The notes beneath the pieces were generated by a model. It saw only the letters and a program-made list of their open reading frames with translations, did not search any database and was not told the origin of the DNA. The position numbers were made by a program, and so were the translations under genes. A stretch of DNA of 64,000 bases, taken from NCBI RefSeq assembly GCF_000092125.1, contig NC_014212.1, positions 1,942,001-2,006,000 on the forward strand, in the 5' to 3' direction. This DNA comes from Allomeiothermus silvanus DSM 9946. Its GTDB lineage: Bacteria > Deinococcota > Deinococci > Deinococcales > Thermaceae. This document shows, in pieces, positions 9,985 to 19,500 of the stretch. Each line of letters opens with the position of its first letter. The first letter of the stretch is position 1.

Positions 9985-10094
9985 GACCCAACAGCATAAC
10001 CGCAAAGCTGGGAGTGCGGGGGAAGTTCGAAATGTGGATTGATCCTCCTCGCCAACCACCATGGGCTGCCGATAGCTGTTCGCCGCGGTTTGCC

Positions 10095-10652
10095 CTATCC
10101 GCCCAAAATTTCATGCTCCTTTTTCTCTAGAGCAGAGTCCACTTTGCCGATGAATTCATCGGTGATCTTTTGAATCTCGGCCTCAGCCCGTTTGATGTCG
10201 TCTTCGGAAAGGTGTTGCTCCTTACCCAGCTTCTTGGCTTTATCCACCGCTTCCCGCCGGGCGTTGCGCACAGCTACCCGGGCTTCCTCGGCGTAGTGCT
10301 TGACTGCCTTCACCAACTCGCGACGGCGTTCTTCGGTGAGGGGGGGGATGCTGATAAAGAGGGAGTCCCCCTTGTTGTTGGGGTTGAGGCCTAGGTCTGA
10401 ATCGCGGATTGCTTTTTCGATAGATTTAAGCGCACCTGCGTCCCAGGACTGAATGACCAGCGTGCGCGCATCCGGCGCGGTGATGGTGCCTAGCTGCTCA
10501 ATCGGCATCAGCGAGCCGTAATAATCCACCCGGATGGACTTGAGGATAGCCGGGTTAGCCCGTCCAGTACGCAGGCCGGAAAGGTGGTGCTCGAGAGCAT
10601 CCAGCGCTTTTTGCATGTGGTTACGGGTTTCGGTGTAGAGGTCTTTGAGCAT
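10095..10652 (-). CDS. frr: Ribosome recycling factor
   Basis: 185 residues, the normal length of RRF, which with EF-G splits post-termination ribosomes. Recognisable segments are [52 protein letters not shown] and the C-terminal helical [22 protein letters not shown]. Start ATG at 10652 gives [13 protein letters not shown], matching the family N-terminus. It lies about 95 bp downstream of pyrH, separated by a degenerate heptanucleotide array. Confidence 0.95.
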   Translation of the reverse strand: MLKDLYTETRNHMQKALDALEHHLSGLRTGRANPAILKSIRVDYYGSLMPIEQLGTITAPDARTLVIQSWDAGALKSIEKAIRDSDLGLNPNNKGDSLFISIPPLTEERRRELVKAVKHYAEEARVAVRNARREAVDKAKKLGKEQHLSEDDIKRAEAEIQKITDEFIGKVDSALEKKEHEILGG

Positions 10653-10680
10653 GGTCGTACCTCCGAAAGCTTGGCGTATC

Positions 10681-10715
10681 GCCCATAGCTTATAGCTTGC
10701 CCAGTCGAGGGTCGA
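10681..10715. repeat. Degenerate heptanucleotide array between pyrH and frr
   Basis: Five 7-bp units GCCCATA, GCTTATA, GCTTGCC, CAGTCGA, GGGTCGA follow one another without a gap. Adjacent units share 4 or 5 positions. It is weaker than the other arrays but in the same kind of place, inside an operon between two genes. Confidence 0.45.
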
Positions 10716-10748
10716 GCGCTGTGTCCCTTGACTCCACCGTTTACGCTC

Positions 10749-11522
<774 letters not shown>

Positions 11523-11528
11523 GCACTG

Positions 11529-12119
11529 CTACGCTCCTACCTCGAATCGGGCGAAGCGCCTTACCACGATGTTCTCGCCGATCTTGGCCACGGCGGCTTT
11601 GATCAGGTCGCCTACTTTCACCTTGTCGTCCTTGACGAAAGGTTGCTCGAGCAGCACGGTTTCCTCGTAGAACTTGCGCAACCGGCCCTCGGCGGCTTTC
11701 TCAGCGATGTTTTGCGGCTTGCCCTCGTTCAAGAGCTGCTGGATGTAGATAGCCCGCTCTTTCTCCAGTTCCTCCGCCGGGATCTCCTCCACGCTCACGT
11801 AGCGGGGGTTGGCCATGGCGATGTGCATGGCGATGTCCTTGGCGAGCTGCTGGAACTGCTCGTTACGGGCCACAAAGTCAGTCTCGGAGTTGAGTTCGAC
11901 CATCACCCCCACCCGAGCGTTGTGGTGGATGTAGTAGCCGATGATCCCCTCGCGGGCCTCGCGGTCGGCTTTTTTGGCGGCCTTGAGCGCGCCCCGTTCC
12001 CGCAGCAGGGTAGTAGCCTTCTCGGCGTCCCAACCCGCGTCCTCAAGGGCTTTTTTCACATCCATCATCCCCGCGCCAGTGGCCTCGCGGAGTTTTTTGA
12101 TTTGTTCGGTTTGCGTCAT
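11529..12119 (-). CDS. tsf: Elongation factor Ts (short Thermus-type)
   Basis: 196 residues, about 90 shorter than E. coli EF-Ts and matching the compact form known from Thermus. It exchanges GDP on EF-Tu. Seen: the N-terminal UBA-like region [20 protein letters not shown] and the core [16 protein letters not shown] with the conserved TDFV that contacts EF-Tu. It starts 8 bp after the rpsB stop, so the two are translated from one message. Confidence 0.95.
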   Translation of the reverse strand: MTQTEQIKKLREATGAGMMDVKKALEDAGWDAEKATTLLRERGALKAAKKADREAREGIIGYYIHHNARVGVMVELNSETDFVARNEQFQQLAKDIAMHIAMANPRYVSVEEIPAEELEKERAIYIQQLLNEGKPQNIAEKAAEGRLRKFYEETVLLEQPFVKDDKVKVGDLIKAAVAKIGENIVVRRFARFEVGA

Positions 12120-12127
12120 AGTTACCT

Positions 12128-12883
12128 CTAAGCGTTAGCTTCCTCGGCTTGGCTTTCCTCGAGCTCGGTGGGGGCCGTGGCCCGGATAGGGGTAGCGGCT
12201 CCGCCCCGGGTCTCTACGATGAGGTCGGTGAGCCGGGTCACGATGAGCTGGATCGAGCGAATGGCATCGTCGTTGCCGGGGATGATGTAGTCACACAAAT
12301 CCGGGTCGGAATCAGTATCGGCCAAGGCTACTACCGGGATGCCTAACTTGCGGGCTTCCTTGACGGCGATGGCTTCCTTGGTCGGGTCGATCACGAAGAG
12401 GGCATCGGGCAGGCGTTTGAGCTTGCGGAAACCGCCCAGGTTCTTTTGCAGTCGGTCCATCTCGTGCTTGAGCCGCACCTGTTCGGTCTTGACCCGCTCG
12501 TTGATCTCTTCCGAGGCGAAGAGGTTCTCGAGTTCTTGCAGGCGGTTCACCTGCGCGGTAATGGTGCGGAAGTTGGTAAGCATCCCGCCCAGCCAGCGCT
12601 GGTTGACGTAGGGCATCCCGGCCCGGTCGGCCTCTTGCTGCACGATCTCTTGGGCTTGCTTCTTGGTACCTACGTAGAGGATGGTGCCGCCGCGCATGGC
12701 CAGGTCTTGCACGTACTTGAAGGTACGCTCGATCTCCACCATGGTCTTTTGCAGATCAATGATGAAGATGCCGTTGCGCTCGGCGTAGATGTAGCGCTTC
12801 ATCTTGGGGTTCCAGCGCTTAGTCTCATGACCGAAGTGAACCCCGGCTTCCAGCAGCTCCTTGATGTTGATGTTGAAGGCCAT
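12128..12883 (-). CDS. rpsB: 30S ribosomal protein S2
   Basis: 251 residues, normal for S2. Seen: [32 protein letters not shown]-like [22 protein letters not shown] and the C-terminal [24 protein letters not shown], cut here to the ADTDxDP hallmark. The frame is open to 12964 but [14 protein letters not shown] at 12883 matches the family start and has AGGAGAAG upstream. It heads the seven-gene operon; its promoter is at 12991-13019. Confidence 0.96.
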   Translation of the reverse strand: MAFNINIKELLEAGVHFGHETKRWNPKMKRYIYAERNGIFIIDLQKTMVEIERTFKYVQDLAMRGGTILYVGTKKQAQEIVQQEADRAGMPYVNQRWLGGMLTNFRTITAQVNRLQELENLFASEEINERVKTEQVRLKHEMDRLQKNLGGFRKLKRLPDALFVIDPTKEAIAVKEARKLGIPVVALADTDSDPDLCDYIIPGNDDAIRSIQLIVTRLTDLIVETRGGAATPIRATAPTELEESQAEEANA

Positions 12884-12990
12884 GCTTCTCCTAACGGGAG
12901 AGGTTGGAGTGGGATTGGAGTTTGTGCCTGTTGCTTTTGATGCGGGGACCTCTCCCTGCCCCACATCGCTTTCGGCACACCCAAAGGGGA

Positions 12991-13019
12991 ATTATAGCCG
13001 GGAAGAGGAGCTTTGGCAA
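12991..13019 (-). promoter_or_regulatory. rpsB operon promoter
   Basis: On the minus strand TTGCCA (13019-13014), a 17-bp spacer and a perfect TATAAT (12996-12991). The leader to the rpsB ATG would be about 100 nt, long enough for S2 feedback control, though I see no proven element. An ISAs1-like element begins at 13039, only 19 bp upstream of the -35 box, leaving the core promoter intact. Confidence 0.8.
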
Positions 13020-13038
13020 ACTTTTTGTGAGGCAGGGT

Positions 13039-14182
13039 CAGACTTGACCGATATACAGCCCTTGGGGTAGAGAAAGATCATGACTCTGCGCCAGGCGCTA
13101 TCTCAGGTCCCGGACCCCCGGGCCCACAACCGGCGGTACCCCCTGTGGGGCCTTCTGGCCCTCATCCTGGTGGCCTTCCTGAGCCGCGTGGACTCCCTGC
13201 GCGGCGTGGAACGCTTTGCCCGCGCCAACCCCCACCTCTTGCCCCACCTGGGCCTGCGCAAGGCCCCAGGCCACACCGCCATCACCCTTCTCCTTCACCG
13301 CCTGGATCCTGAGAAGCTCCAGGCGGCCCTTGGCCAGGTCTTCCCCGAAGCCGACCTTGGGGAGGTCCTGGTGGTGGACGGGAAGCACCTGCGGGGAAGC
13401 GGCAAGGGGAAAAGCCCCCAGGTCAAGCTGGTGGAGGTCCTGGCCCTGCACCTCCATACCACCCTGGCCCAGGCCCGGGCGGAAGGGAGGGAGGAGAAGG
13501 CCTTCCTGGAGCTTCTGGACCGTTTGGAGGCGAGGGAGCTGGAGGGCAAGGTGGTGGTGGGGGACGCGGGGTACCTGTACCCTGAGGTGGCGGCCCGGGT
13601 GCGGAAAAAAGGGGGGACTATCTCTTGGTCCTGAAGGGGAACCAGGAGGAGCTTTTGTCCTGGGCCCTGGAGGTGTTCAAGGGGATGGCGGGAAGGCGTC
13701 TTCCCGGGGAGACGGAGGCGACCTGGAGTGGGGTGCGGGACGGGGAGGTGTGGACCTACCGGGTTTGGGCTTCCCCCTACCTGCCGGAAGAGGTGCGGGC
13801 CTTCCCTGGGGCCAGGCAGGTGGTGCGGCTTTGGCGGGAGGTGAGGCACAAGGGGACGGGGGAGGTGCGGCGGACGGTGAGCTACGCCCTCACCAGCCTG
13901 GGGCCGGAGGTAGCGGACGCAAAGCGGCTGGGGAGCCTGTTGCTTTCCCGATGGGAGGTGGAGAACCGATCGTTTTGGGTGCGGGACGTGTGCTTTGGGG
14001 AGGATGCCTGTCAGGTGCGGGGGGTGGGGGCGTGGGTGCTAGCGGTGCTGCGGGCCTTCCTGGTCTCCATGCTTCACCGAGAGGGGGTGAGGGAGAAGAA
14101 GGCAGCCCTAGAAATCTTCTTCTTCAACCCCCTCTCCGCCCTGCGCTTCCTGGGGCTCTATGCGGCATAGCGGTCAAGTCTG
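13039..14182 (+). mobile_element. ISAs1-family insertion sequence, copy 1
   Basis: 1144 bp, bounded by imperfect terminal inverted repeats beginning CAGACTTGACCG (12 perfect bases, then scattered matches to about 19) and flanked by a perfect 10-bp target duplication GAGGCAGGGT at 13029-13038 and 14183-14192. A second copy lies at 42583-43726 in the same orientation and looks identical, so both moved recently. The target is the short region between the divergent rpsB promoter and the lipid kinase gene. Confidence 0.95.
13080..14170 (+). CDS. ISAs1-family DDE transposase, two frames joined by a -1 shift
   Basis: The first part (13080-13634) carries the ISAs1 N-terminus VPDPRAHNRRYPLWGLL and the first catalytic Asp in VVDGKHLRGS, plus GDAGYLYPEV. 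It runs into a stop after KKGGTISWS. The second part (to 14170) lies in the -1 frame and carries LKGNQEELL and the catalytic Glu motif RWEVENRSFWVRDV with FGEDACQVR. The frames meet at A6G6 (13605-13616); adding one G, or slipping back one base, gives KKGGDYLLVLKGNQ, the expected family sequence, and a product of about 363 residues. Copy 2 has the same shift. Slippage-dependent expression is likely, as many IS elements do this, but two inherited defective copies cannot be excluded. Confidence 0.85.
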
Positions 14183-14216
14183 GAGGCAGGGTAACGCGGG
14201 CAACGGCCAGATTGGT

Positions 14217-14222
14217 TATAAC
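14217..14222 (+). promoter_or_regulatory. -10-like hexamer of a possible leaderless promoter (lipid kinase)
   Basis: TATAAC ends 6 nt before the ATG at 14229. There is no usable Shine-Dalgarno. The spacing is the same as at 15375, 49414, 53753, 60828 and 62219, but here the last base is C, not T. Confidence 0.4.
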
Positions 14223-14228
14223 CGGAGC

Positions 14229-15164
14229 ATGAATGCTGCCGGCAAAGCTGAGCGGGTGCTGGTTATCCATAACGAAAAGTCCGGGCAGGGCGACTCGGGT
14301 TTGGAGGAGTTTGTGCTCGAGTTGAGCCACTACGGTCTCACCGGAGAGCTTCGGGCTTTACACCCCGGAGTTTCCCTGGAAGAACTCTTGCAGGATGCCT
14401 CGAGCTTTCGCGCGGTAGTGGCTGCGGGGGGCGACGGCACGGTCTCGGCGGTGGCCCACGCCCTCCTCGGCAGCGAGGTTCCCTTGCTGCCTTACCCGGC
14501 AGGCACCGCCAACCTAGTCGCCCTCAACCTGGGTCTGCCGACTGACCCCGCTGAACTCGCCCAGACCCTCCTGGCTGGCCAAACCCAGCCAATCGACCTA
14601 GCCCGGCTCAGCTACACCGATGCCTCGGGTAATGCTGTCACGCAAGGGTTCACTGTAGCAGCGGGGGTCGGCTTCGACGCCCAGGTAATCGCCGATTCGG
14701 AAGCCCTCAAGCCTCGCTTTGGGGTCGGGGGATATGTGCTCAGCGCCCTCGCCAACGCCAACGCCCCGGTTGCCCGGTTTGCTCTGCAACTCGACGGGGA
14801 GCCCTACCAGGCCGAGGGGATCGGGGTGCTGATAGCCAACTTCGCCAAGATGCAACTAGGCCTCGAGTTGGCCCCCGGCGCCAATGCCCAGGACGGCCTC
14901 CTCGAGGTGGTGATCCTCAAAACCCGCTCGGCGGCAGGCTTGGTCCCCGAACTGCTGCGCCAACTGGCGGAGAAGGTCGGGCTGGCTGCGCCCAATGTGA
15001 GCGACCGGCTGGAGATCCATTCGGTAAAACGGGTGCGGCTCGAGTCCGACCCCCCACTGCCGGTGCAGTTTGATGGGGAAAGTGTGGATGGAAGCCCGCC
15101 CCTGGAGGCCTGGGTAGTGCCGGAGCGGGTGCGGTTCATCGTTCCGGCGGCCCCGGACGCTTAG
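14229..15164 (+). CDS. Diacylglycerol kinase family lipid kinase
   Basis: 311 residues of the DagK/YegS catalytic family. Seen: the ATP-binding AAGGDGTVSAVAHAL near residue 65, PYPAGTANLVALNLGLP (the GTxNxxA motif), GVGFDAQV and a C-terminal beta-rich lobe ending QFDGESVDG. It phosphorylates diacylglycerol or a related lipid. The frame is open upstream to 14160 inside the IS element, but MNAAGKAERVLVIHNEKSG is the natural N-terminus. The ISAs1 copy ends 46 bp before the start; a target duplication lies between, so any upstream activator site has been displaced. Confidence 0.85.
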   Translation: MNAAGKAERVLVIHNEKSGQGDSGLEEFVLELSHYGLTGELRALHPGVSLEELLQDASSFRAVVAAGGDGTVSAVAHALLGSEVPLLPYPAGTANLVALNLGLPTDPAELAQTLLAGQTQPIDLARLSYTDASGNAVTQGFTVAAGVGFDAQVIADSEALKPRFGVGGYVLSALANANAPVARFALQLDGEPYQAEGIGVLIANFAKMQLGLELAPGANAQDGLLEVVILKTRSAAGLVPELLRQLAEKVGLAAPNVSDRLEIHSVKRVRLESDPPLPVQFDGESVDGSPPLEAWVVPERVRFIVPAAPDA

Positions 15165-15179
15165 AATGCAAACCCAAGT

Positions 15180-15208
15180 TTGCGCCTAGGCCTAAGTGCT
15201 GCTATACT
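15180..15208 (+). promoter_or_regulatory. tRNA-Ala promoter
   Basis: TTGCGC (15180-15185), 17 bp, TATACT (15203-15208), about 50 bp before the mature tRNA 5' end. Placement and spacing fit a stable-RNA promoter. Confidence 0.65.
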
Positions 15209-15259
15209 CCATCTTCGGTCAGGCGTTTAGCGCTCAAGGCCTGAGCGCTTGGCAAACTT

Positions 15260-15334
15260 GGGGCTGTAGCTCAGCGGGAGAGCAGGTCCTTTGCAAGGAC
15301 AAGGTCGGGGGTTCAAATCCCTCCAGCTCCACCA
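15260..15334 (+). tRNA. tRNA-Ala (anticodon UGC)
   Basis: 75 nt including an encoded CCA (15332-15334). The 7-bp acceptor stem GGGGCTG/CAGCTCC has one G-U pair; the D-loop AGCTCAGCGGGAGAGC and the T-arm GGGGGTTCAAATCCCTC are canonical. The 7-nt anticodon loop TTTGCAA gives anticodon TGC, reading GCN alanine codons. A 27-43 G-A mismatch is at the base of the anticodon stem. A single tRNA gene with its own promoter and terminator. Confidence 0.97.
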
Positions 15335-15339
15335 GACCC

Positions 15340-15370
15340 AAACCGAGCCGGGCTGTGCCCGGCTCGGTTT
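15340..15370 (+). terminator. Terminator after tRNA-Ala
   Basis: A perfect 14-bp stem AAACCGAGCCGGGC/GCCCGGCTCGGTTT with a 3-nt loop ends in TTTTAT. It begins 6 nt after the tRNA CCA end. Confidence 0.9.
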
Positions 15371-15374
15371 TATG

Positions 15375-15380
15375 TAAGCT
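15375..15380 (+). promoter_or_regulatory. -10-like hexamer of a possible leaderless promoter (flavoprotein gene)
   Basis: TAAGCT ends 6 nt before the GTG start at 15387, right behind the tRNA terminator, so the gene needs its own promoter. No Shine-Dalgarno is visible. Confidence 0.5.
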
Positions 15381-15386
15381 GATAGC

Positions 15387-16520
15387 GTGAATCTGCCGAA
15401 CTCGCCGATCTGGGATGACGGAGCCTGGCCGGGGCTGCCCGAGCTCGAGCGCGACCTTCGGACCGAGGTCTGCGTAATCGGGCTGGGCGGTAGCGGGCTG
15501 GCTGCCATTCATGAGCTGCTGAAGTTGGGCCGGAGGGTGGTCGGAATTGATGCCAGGAGCGTCGCAGGCGGGGCGGCGGGGCGCAACGGGGGGTTTTTGC
15601 TGGCCGGGTTGGCCAAGTTTTATCACGAGACCGTGCAGCAGTTTGGGCGCGGGTTTGCCCGCAGCGTCTACCAGGCCACCCTCGAGCAGATTGAGCGCAT
15701 GATCCAAGAGACCCCCGAGGCCATCCGCCGGGTGGGTTCTTTGCGCATTGCGGCTTCGGAAGAGGAAGAGCAGGACTGCCTCGAGCACTACCGGGCGCTG
15801 CGGGCGGATGGTTTTGCGGTTGAATGCTACGAAGGGCCAGAGGGAAAGGGTTTGCTGATTCCCAGCGACGGGGTATTCAATCCTCTGCTTCGAGGCCGCA
15901 TCCTAGCCCGCCAGGCGCTCGAAAAGGGGGCTTGGCTCTTCGAGCATACCCCGGCTTTGGAGATCAGCGGCCAAGAAGTCCGCACCCCCAAAGCCCGGAT
16001 CTACTGCCAGCAGGTGATTGTGGCGGTAGACGGCAGGCTCGAGCGGCTTTTCCCCGAGATGGTTGGCAGGGTGCGCACCGCCCGCTTGCAGATGCTCGGC
16101 ACCGCTCCTGCACCGGAAGTTCGCTTTCCCCGGCCGGTCTATACCCGCTGGGGCTACGACTACTGGCAGCAACTCCCCGACGGGCGCCTCGCCCTGGGCG
16201 GGATGCGTGACGCCGAGCTGGAGGCAGAGTGGACCTATGCGGATGAGCCCAGCGAGACCATCCAGACCCGATTGGAAAATCTGCTCCGCTCGATTGGGGT
16301 CCGAGCACGGGTCACCCATCGCTGGGCAGCCTCGGTGGCCTACACCCTCGACGGCTTACCTGTAGCGGAAGAAGTGCGTCCCGGCGTATGGGCCATCGGC
16401 GGGTATAGCGGGACGGGGAACGTGGTGGGGGCCATCTGTGGCCGGGCGGTGGCTCGAGCTGTCTCGGGCAAGAAGCCTCCGGACGCAGCTTTGCTCGGCC
16501 TTTTCTCGTTGCTGGAATAG
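15387..16520 (+). CDS. FAD-dependent amino-acid oxidase-like oxidoreductase
   Basis: 377 residues of the DAO family (glycine oxidase, gamma-glutamylputrescine oxidase type). The N-terminal Rossmann motif VIGLGGSGLAAIHELLKLG binds FAD, followed by GGAAGRNGGFLLAG. The C-terminus has the second FAD contact WAIGGYSGTGNVVGAICGR. The substrate is likely an amine or amino acid, oxidised with release of ammonia and peroxide or with electrons passed to the chain; the exact one cannot be told. Starts with GTG and appears leaderless. Converges on the GH13 gene with only 9 bp between stops. Confidence 0.8.
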   Translation: MNLPNSPIWDDGAWPGLPELERDLRTEVCVIGLGGSGLAAIHELLKLGRRVVGIDARSVAGGAAGRNGGFLLAGLAKFYHETVQQFGRGFARSVYQATLEQIERMIQETPEAIRRVGSLRIAASEEEEQDCLEHYRALRADGFAVECYEGPEGKGLLIPSDGVFNPLLRGRILARQALEKGAWLFEHTPALEISGQEVRTPKARIYCQQVIVAVDGRLERLFPEMVGRVRTARLQMLGTAPAPEVRFPRPVYTRWGYDYWQQLPDGRLALGGMRDAELEAEWTYADEPSETIQTRLENLLRSIGVRARVTHRWAASVAYTLDGLPVAEEVRPGVWAIGGYSGTGNVVGAICGRAVARAVSGKKPPDAALLGLFSLLE

Positions 16521-16529
16521 GGGCTAGGG

Positions 16530-19500
16530 TTATACCGTTGTAGTCGGCTTTTTCGGTGGGCGCGGCTTGCGGGCGGGAGCGGGTTTAAGCAGCTTGTCCA
16601 AGCGGTATCCGGCCTTGAGCGCCGCTAAGCGGTAGCGCTCGAGCACCGCGTACCACTCTTGCACGATCCGCCGGGTGTCCGCCACCTTGCGCTTCGGCAT
16701 GCTAGCGGATACCACCGCCACCAGCCGGACCATAGCCGAAAGCATCGCCTCGAAAGCTTCCTTGTTGAAATACACCGCTCCTTCGAAGCGGTGGGTTTGC
16801 AAATAGCGCTGGATCAGCGGGTCTTGCATCCAGGCCTCGAGCTGTTCCTTAGCCCTTTTGGGCTTGGGGGCTTCCTCAGCCAGCCGGGGCTGCTCCGCTA
16901 GGAGTACCTTGACCAGCCCCACCGAGCGTTCGGCCTCGCTCTCGCCAAGTCCCATCTCCCGTAGGGTGTCAGCCAAGACCCGGCCCAGCAGCCACTCATC
17001 GAACAGGCTGGCACGGGTCTGGGGATCTTCGGCTAAGGGTTGGACAAATAGCCAGCCCAAGAGGACCCCCCAGTTCTCGACCCGATCGTCCAGGCTAGCG
17101 GGCAGGGAACTGCGGAGGACTCTTTTCGGCTTGCGTTTGAGGCTGGCCGCGGTGGACTTGTTTGGGGTTACCCGAGCGGCAGGCTTGCTTGTCTCCTCCA
17201 CGAAGGCGGGCAATCGTAACAAAGCCTCGAGCTGCTTTCGGAAGACTTTGAGATTGGAGCTAGGCCTTCCTCGCTGCTTTCCCGCAGCGAAACACACGCC
17301 TCCGAACCCTCGCGCGGCCTCCACAAGCGCCCCGAGCTTATTGGTGACCTCGTCCAGCACCGCCTTGTCGGGCTTTCCTTTGCTAACCCTGGCTCCGATC
17401 AGCTTCTCGAACAGCTGCGGGTTGACGAGCTGGCGGAAAGGGGTCAGGATGGGCTCGAGCCAAAGCTCCCGCCGCACCTGCTCCACACTGGGCACTCCTC
17501 GCTGCCCCAACATGTGGGCGATGCGCGCATAGGTGCCGTCGGGGTCGTTCACCTCACGCCAATCCAGGAAGACGTGCCGCTGATAGGGGCCTAGCTCGAG
17601 GTAAAGCCCCTGTTCATGGAGTTCGCGGGAAGGGCGTAGGTACTCCAGGCCGCTGACCATATCGCGGAAGATAGCCCAGGTGTCGAAGGAAAGCCCCAAC
17701 CCCTGCCCCAGCGTACGTTTTAGCATCTCCCGGCCTTCTCCCGTTTTCACTGTCTGGGCCACCGAGGTATGAACCCACCCTTTGGTTTGGACGTTTTTGT
17801 TGTGGTAAACGATCAGGGAGCGCTCACCCTGTTGGCGGTTGGAATAGGCGAACACGTCCTCGTTGACGCTCCCCCCTGAGGAGAAGTCATAGAGAACGAA
17901 GTTTTCCACCTCGGCAAAAAGATAGCGCCGCTTGAATAGGGGGAAGATTTGCTGGTAGTGGTACTGGATGAGCCCTTGGTCGGGGGTTTCGTCGTAGTAA
18001 GCCCGCCGGTATTCCATCCCGTAGCGTTCGGTAAAGCCCTCTACCTGCCCGTGCCCGACCATGGGCAATCCCGGCAGCGTAGCGCATAAGGTCATCACCC
18101 CGAAATACTTGTCTCCCTTGCCGAATTGCTCTACCGCAGTCTTTTCATCGGGGTTGTTGAGGAAATTGACGAAGCGCTTCAGTATCTCCGGCTCGAATTC
18201 CAAGGTGTTTTTCATGATGGCCCGGTACTCGCCGTTTTTCTCATCGCGCAGCATATTCATGAAAGCCGAGTTGTAGACCCGGTGCATTCCCAAGGTGCGC
18301 ACAAAGTAGCCCTCCATCATCCAAAAAGCCTCGGCCAGCAAAAGAGTATCGGGGGCCTCCACCGCGCAGCGGTCAACTACCTCGCGCCAGAATTCTTTGG
18401 GCATGAGCCGGTCGAACTCTTCCTTGGTCATGGCGTGTTCGGCTCGGCTGGGGATGGCCGGTCCCCAGGGGCTTCCCCCCGGCTCGGGCCACCACAGCCG
18501 CTGGATGTGCCGCTTGGCCAAGGTCATGGCCGCGTCAAAGCGGATCAGCGGGAACTGCCGGGCTACGTGCACAATCGTCTGTATCACCGCCTCGCGTACC
18601 TCGGGGTTGAGGTAATTGAGCTGGGCGGTATCGTTCCAGGGCATAGCGGTACCGTCGTTGCCGTGGTAGATGTAGCGGACCTCACCCGAGCGGCGGTCTA
18701 CCCGCTTGAATACCACGGCGGCGTCGGATTTGTCGTAGTAGTGGTCCTCGAGGAAGATCCCTACCCGGGGGTCTGAGGATAGATCGGGGCCGCTAAAGGT
18801 GTAGTTGGGATACGGCGGGTAGGGGAGGCTGATGAACCAGTCGGGGTGTTCGATCACCCATTTGCTGTCGATGCCGGTGTGGTTAGGAACCATGTCCGAG
18901 GCCAGGCGGATGCCGCGCTGCCAGGCTTTTTGCCGCAGCACCTCCAGCGCCGCTTCGCCTCCCAGCTCTTTGGCAATGACGTAATCGTACAGCGAATAAG
19001 CAGAAGCCACCGCGTCGGGATTTCCCATCATCTGCTTGATCCGCTTGGAGGCCGCGCTCCGCTCCCATAGGCCGATCAGCCACAAGGCGGTGATGCCCCA
19101 GCTGGCCAGGATGTCCAGCTCCTCCTCGGGGATCTGGTCTAGGGTGGTGATGGGCCGGGCGTATTTTTTCGAGAGTTGGTCTAGCCAGACAAAGGTATTT
19201 TTGGCGATCAGCACCACTCGGGGCATCCAGTCCACGTCGGGGCTGAAGGCTTCGGGTTCATGCTCAGCACCCCTCGAGCGCCAGTTATACATCTCAGCGG
19301 TGATCCCGTGGCCCGGTGGGGTGTCGAAATGAACCGGCGTCCAAAACGACCGGGCCGCTTCTTTGAGCACGCCGATCCCGGTCAGGATGCGCCGCGCGAA
19401 TGGGCCCAGGGTGCCACCGAAGCGTTTGAGCAGGAACTCGAGCTGGGCCTCGAGCGAGTCAGGGTGCATTAAAGCGGGAAGGCGCAGGGTGCGGAATAGG

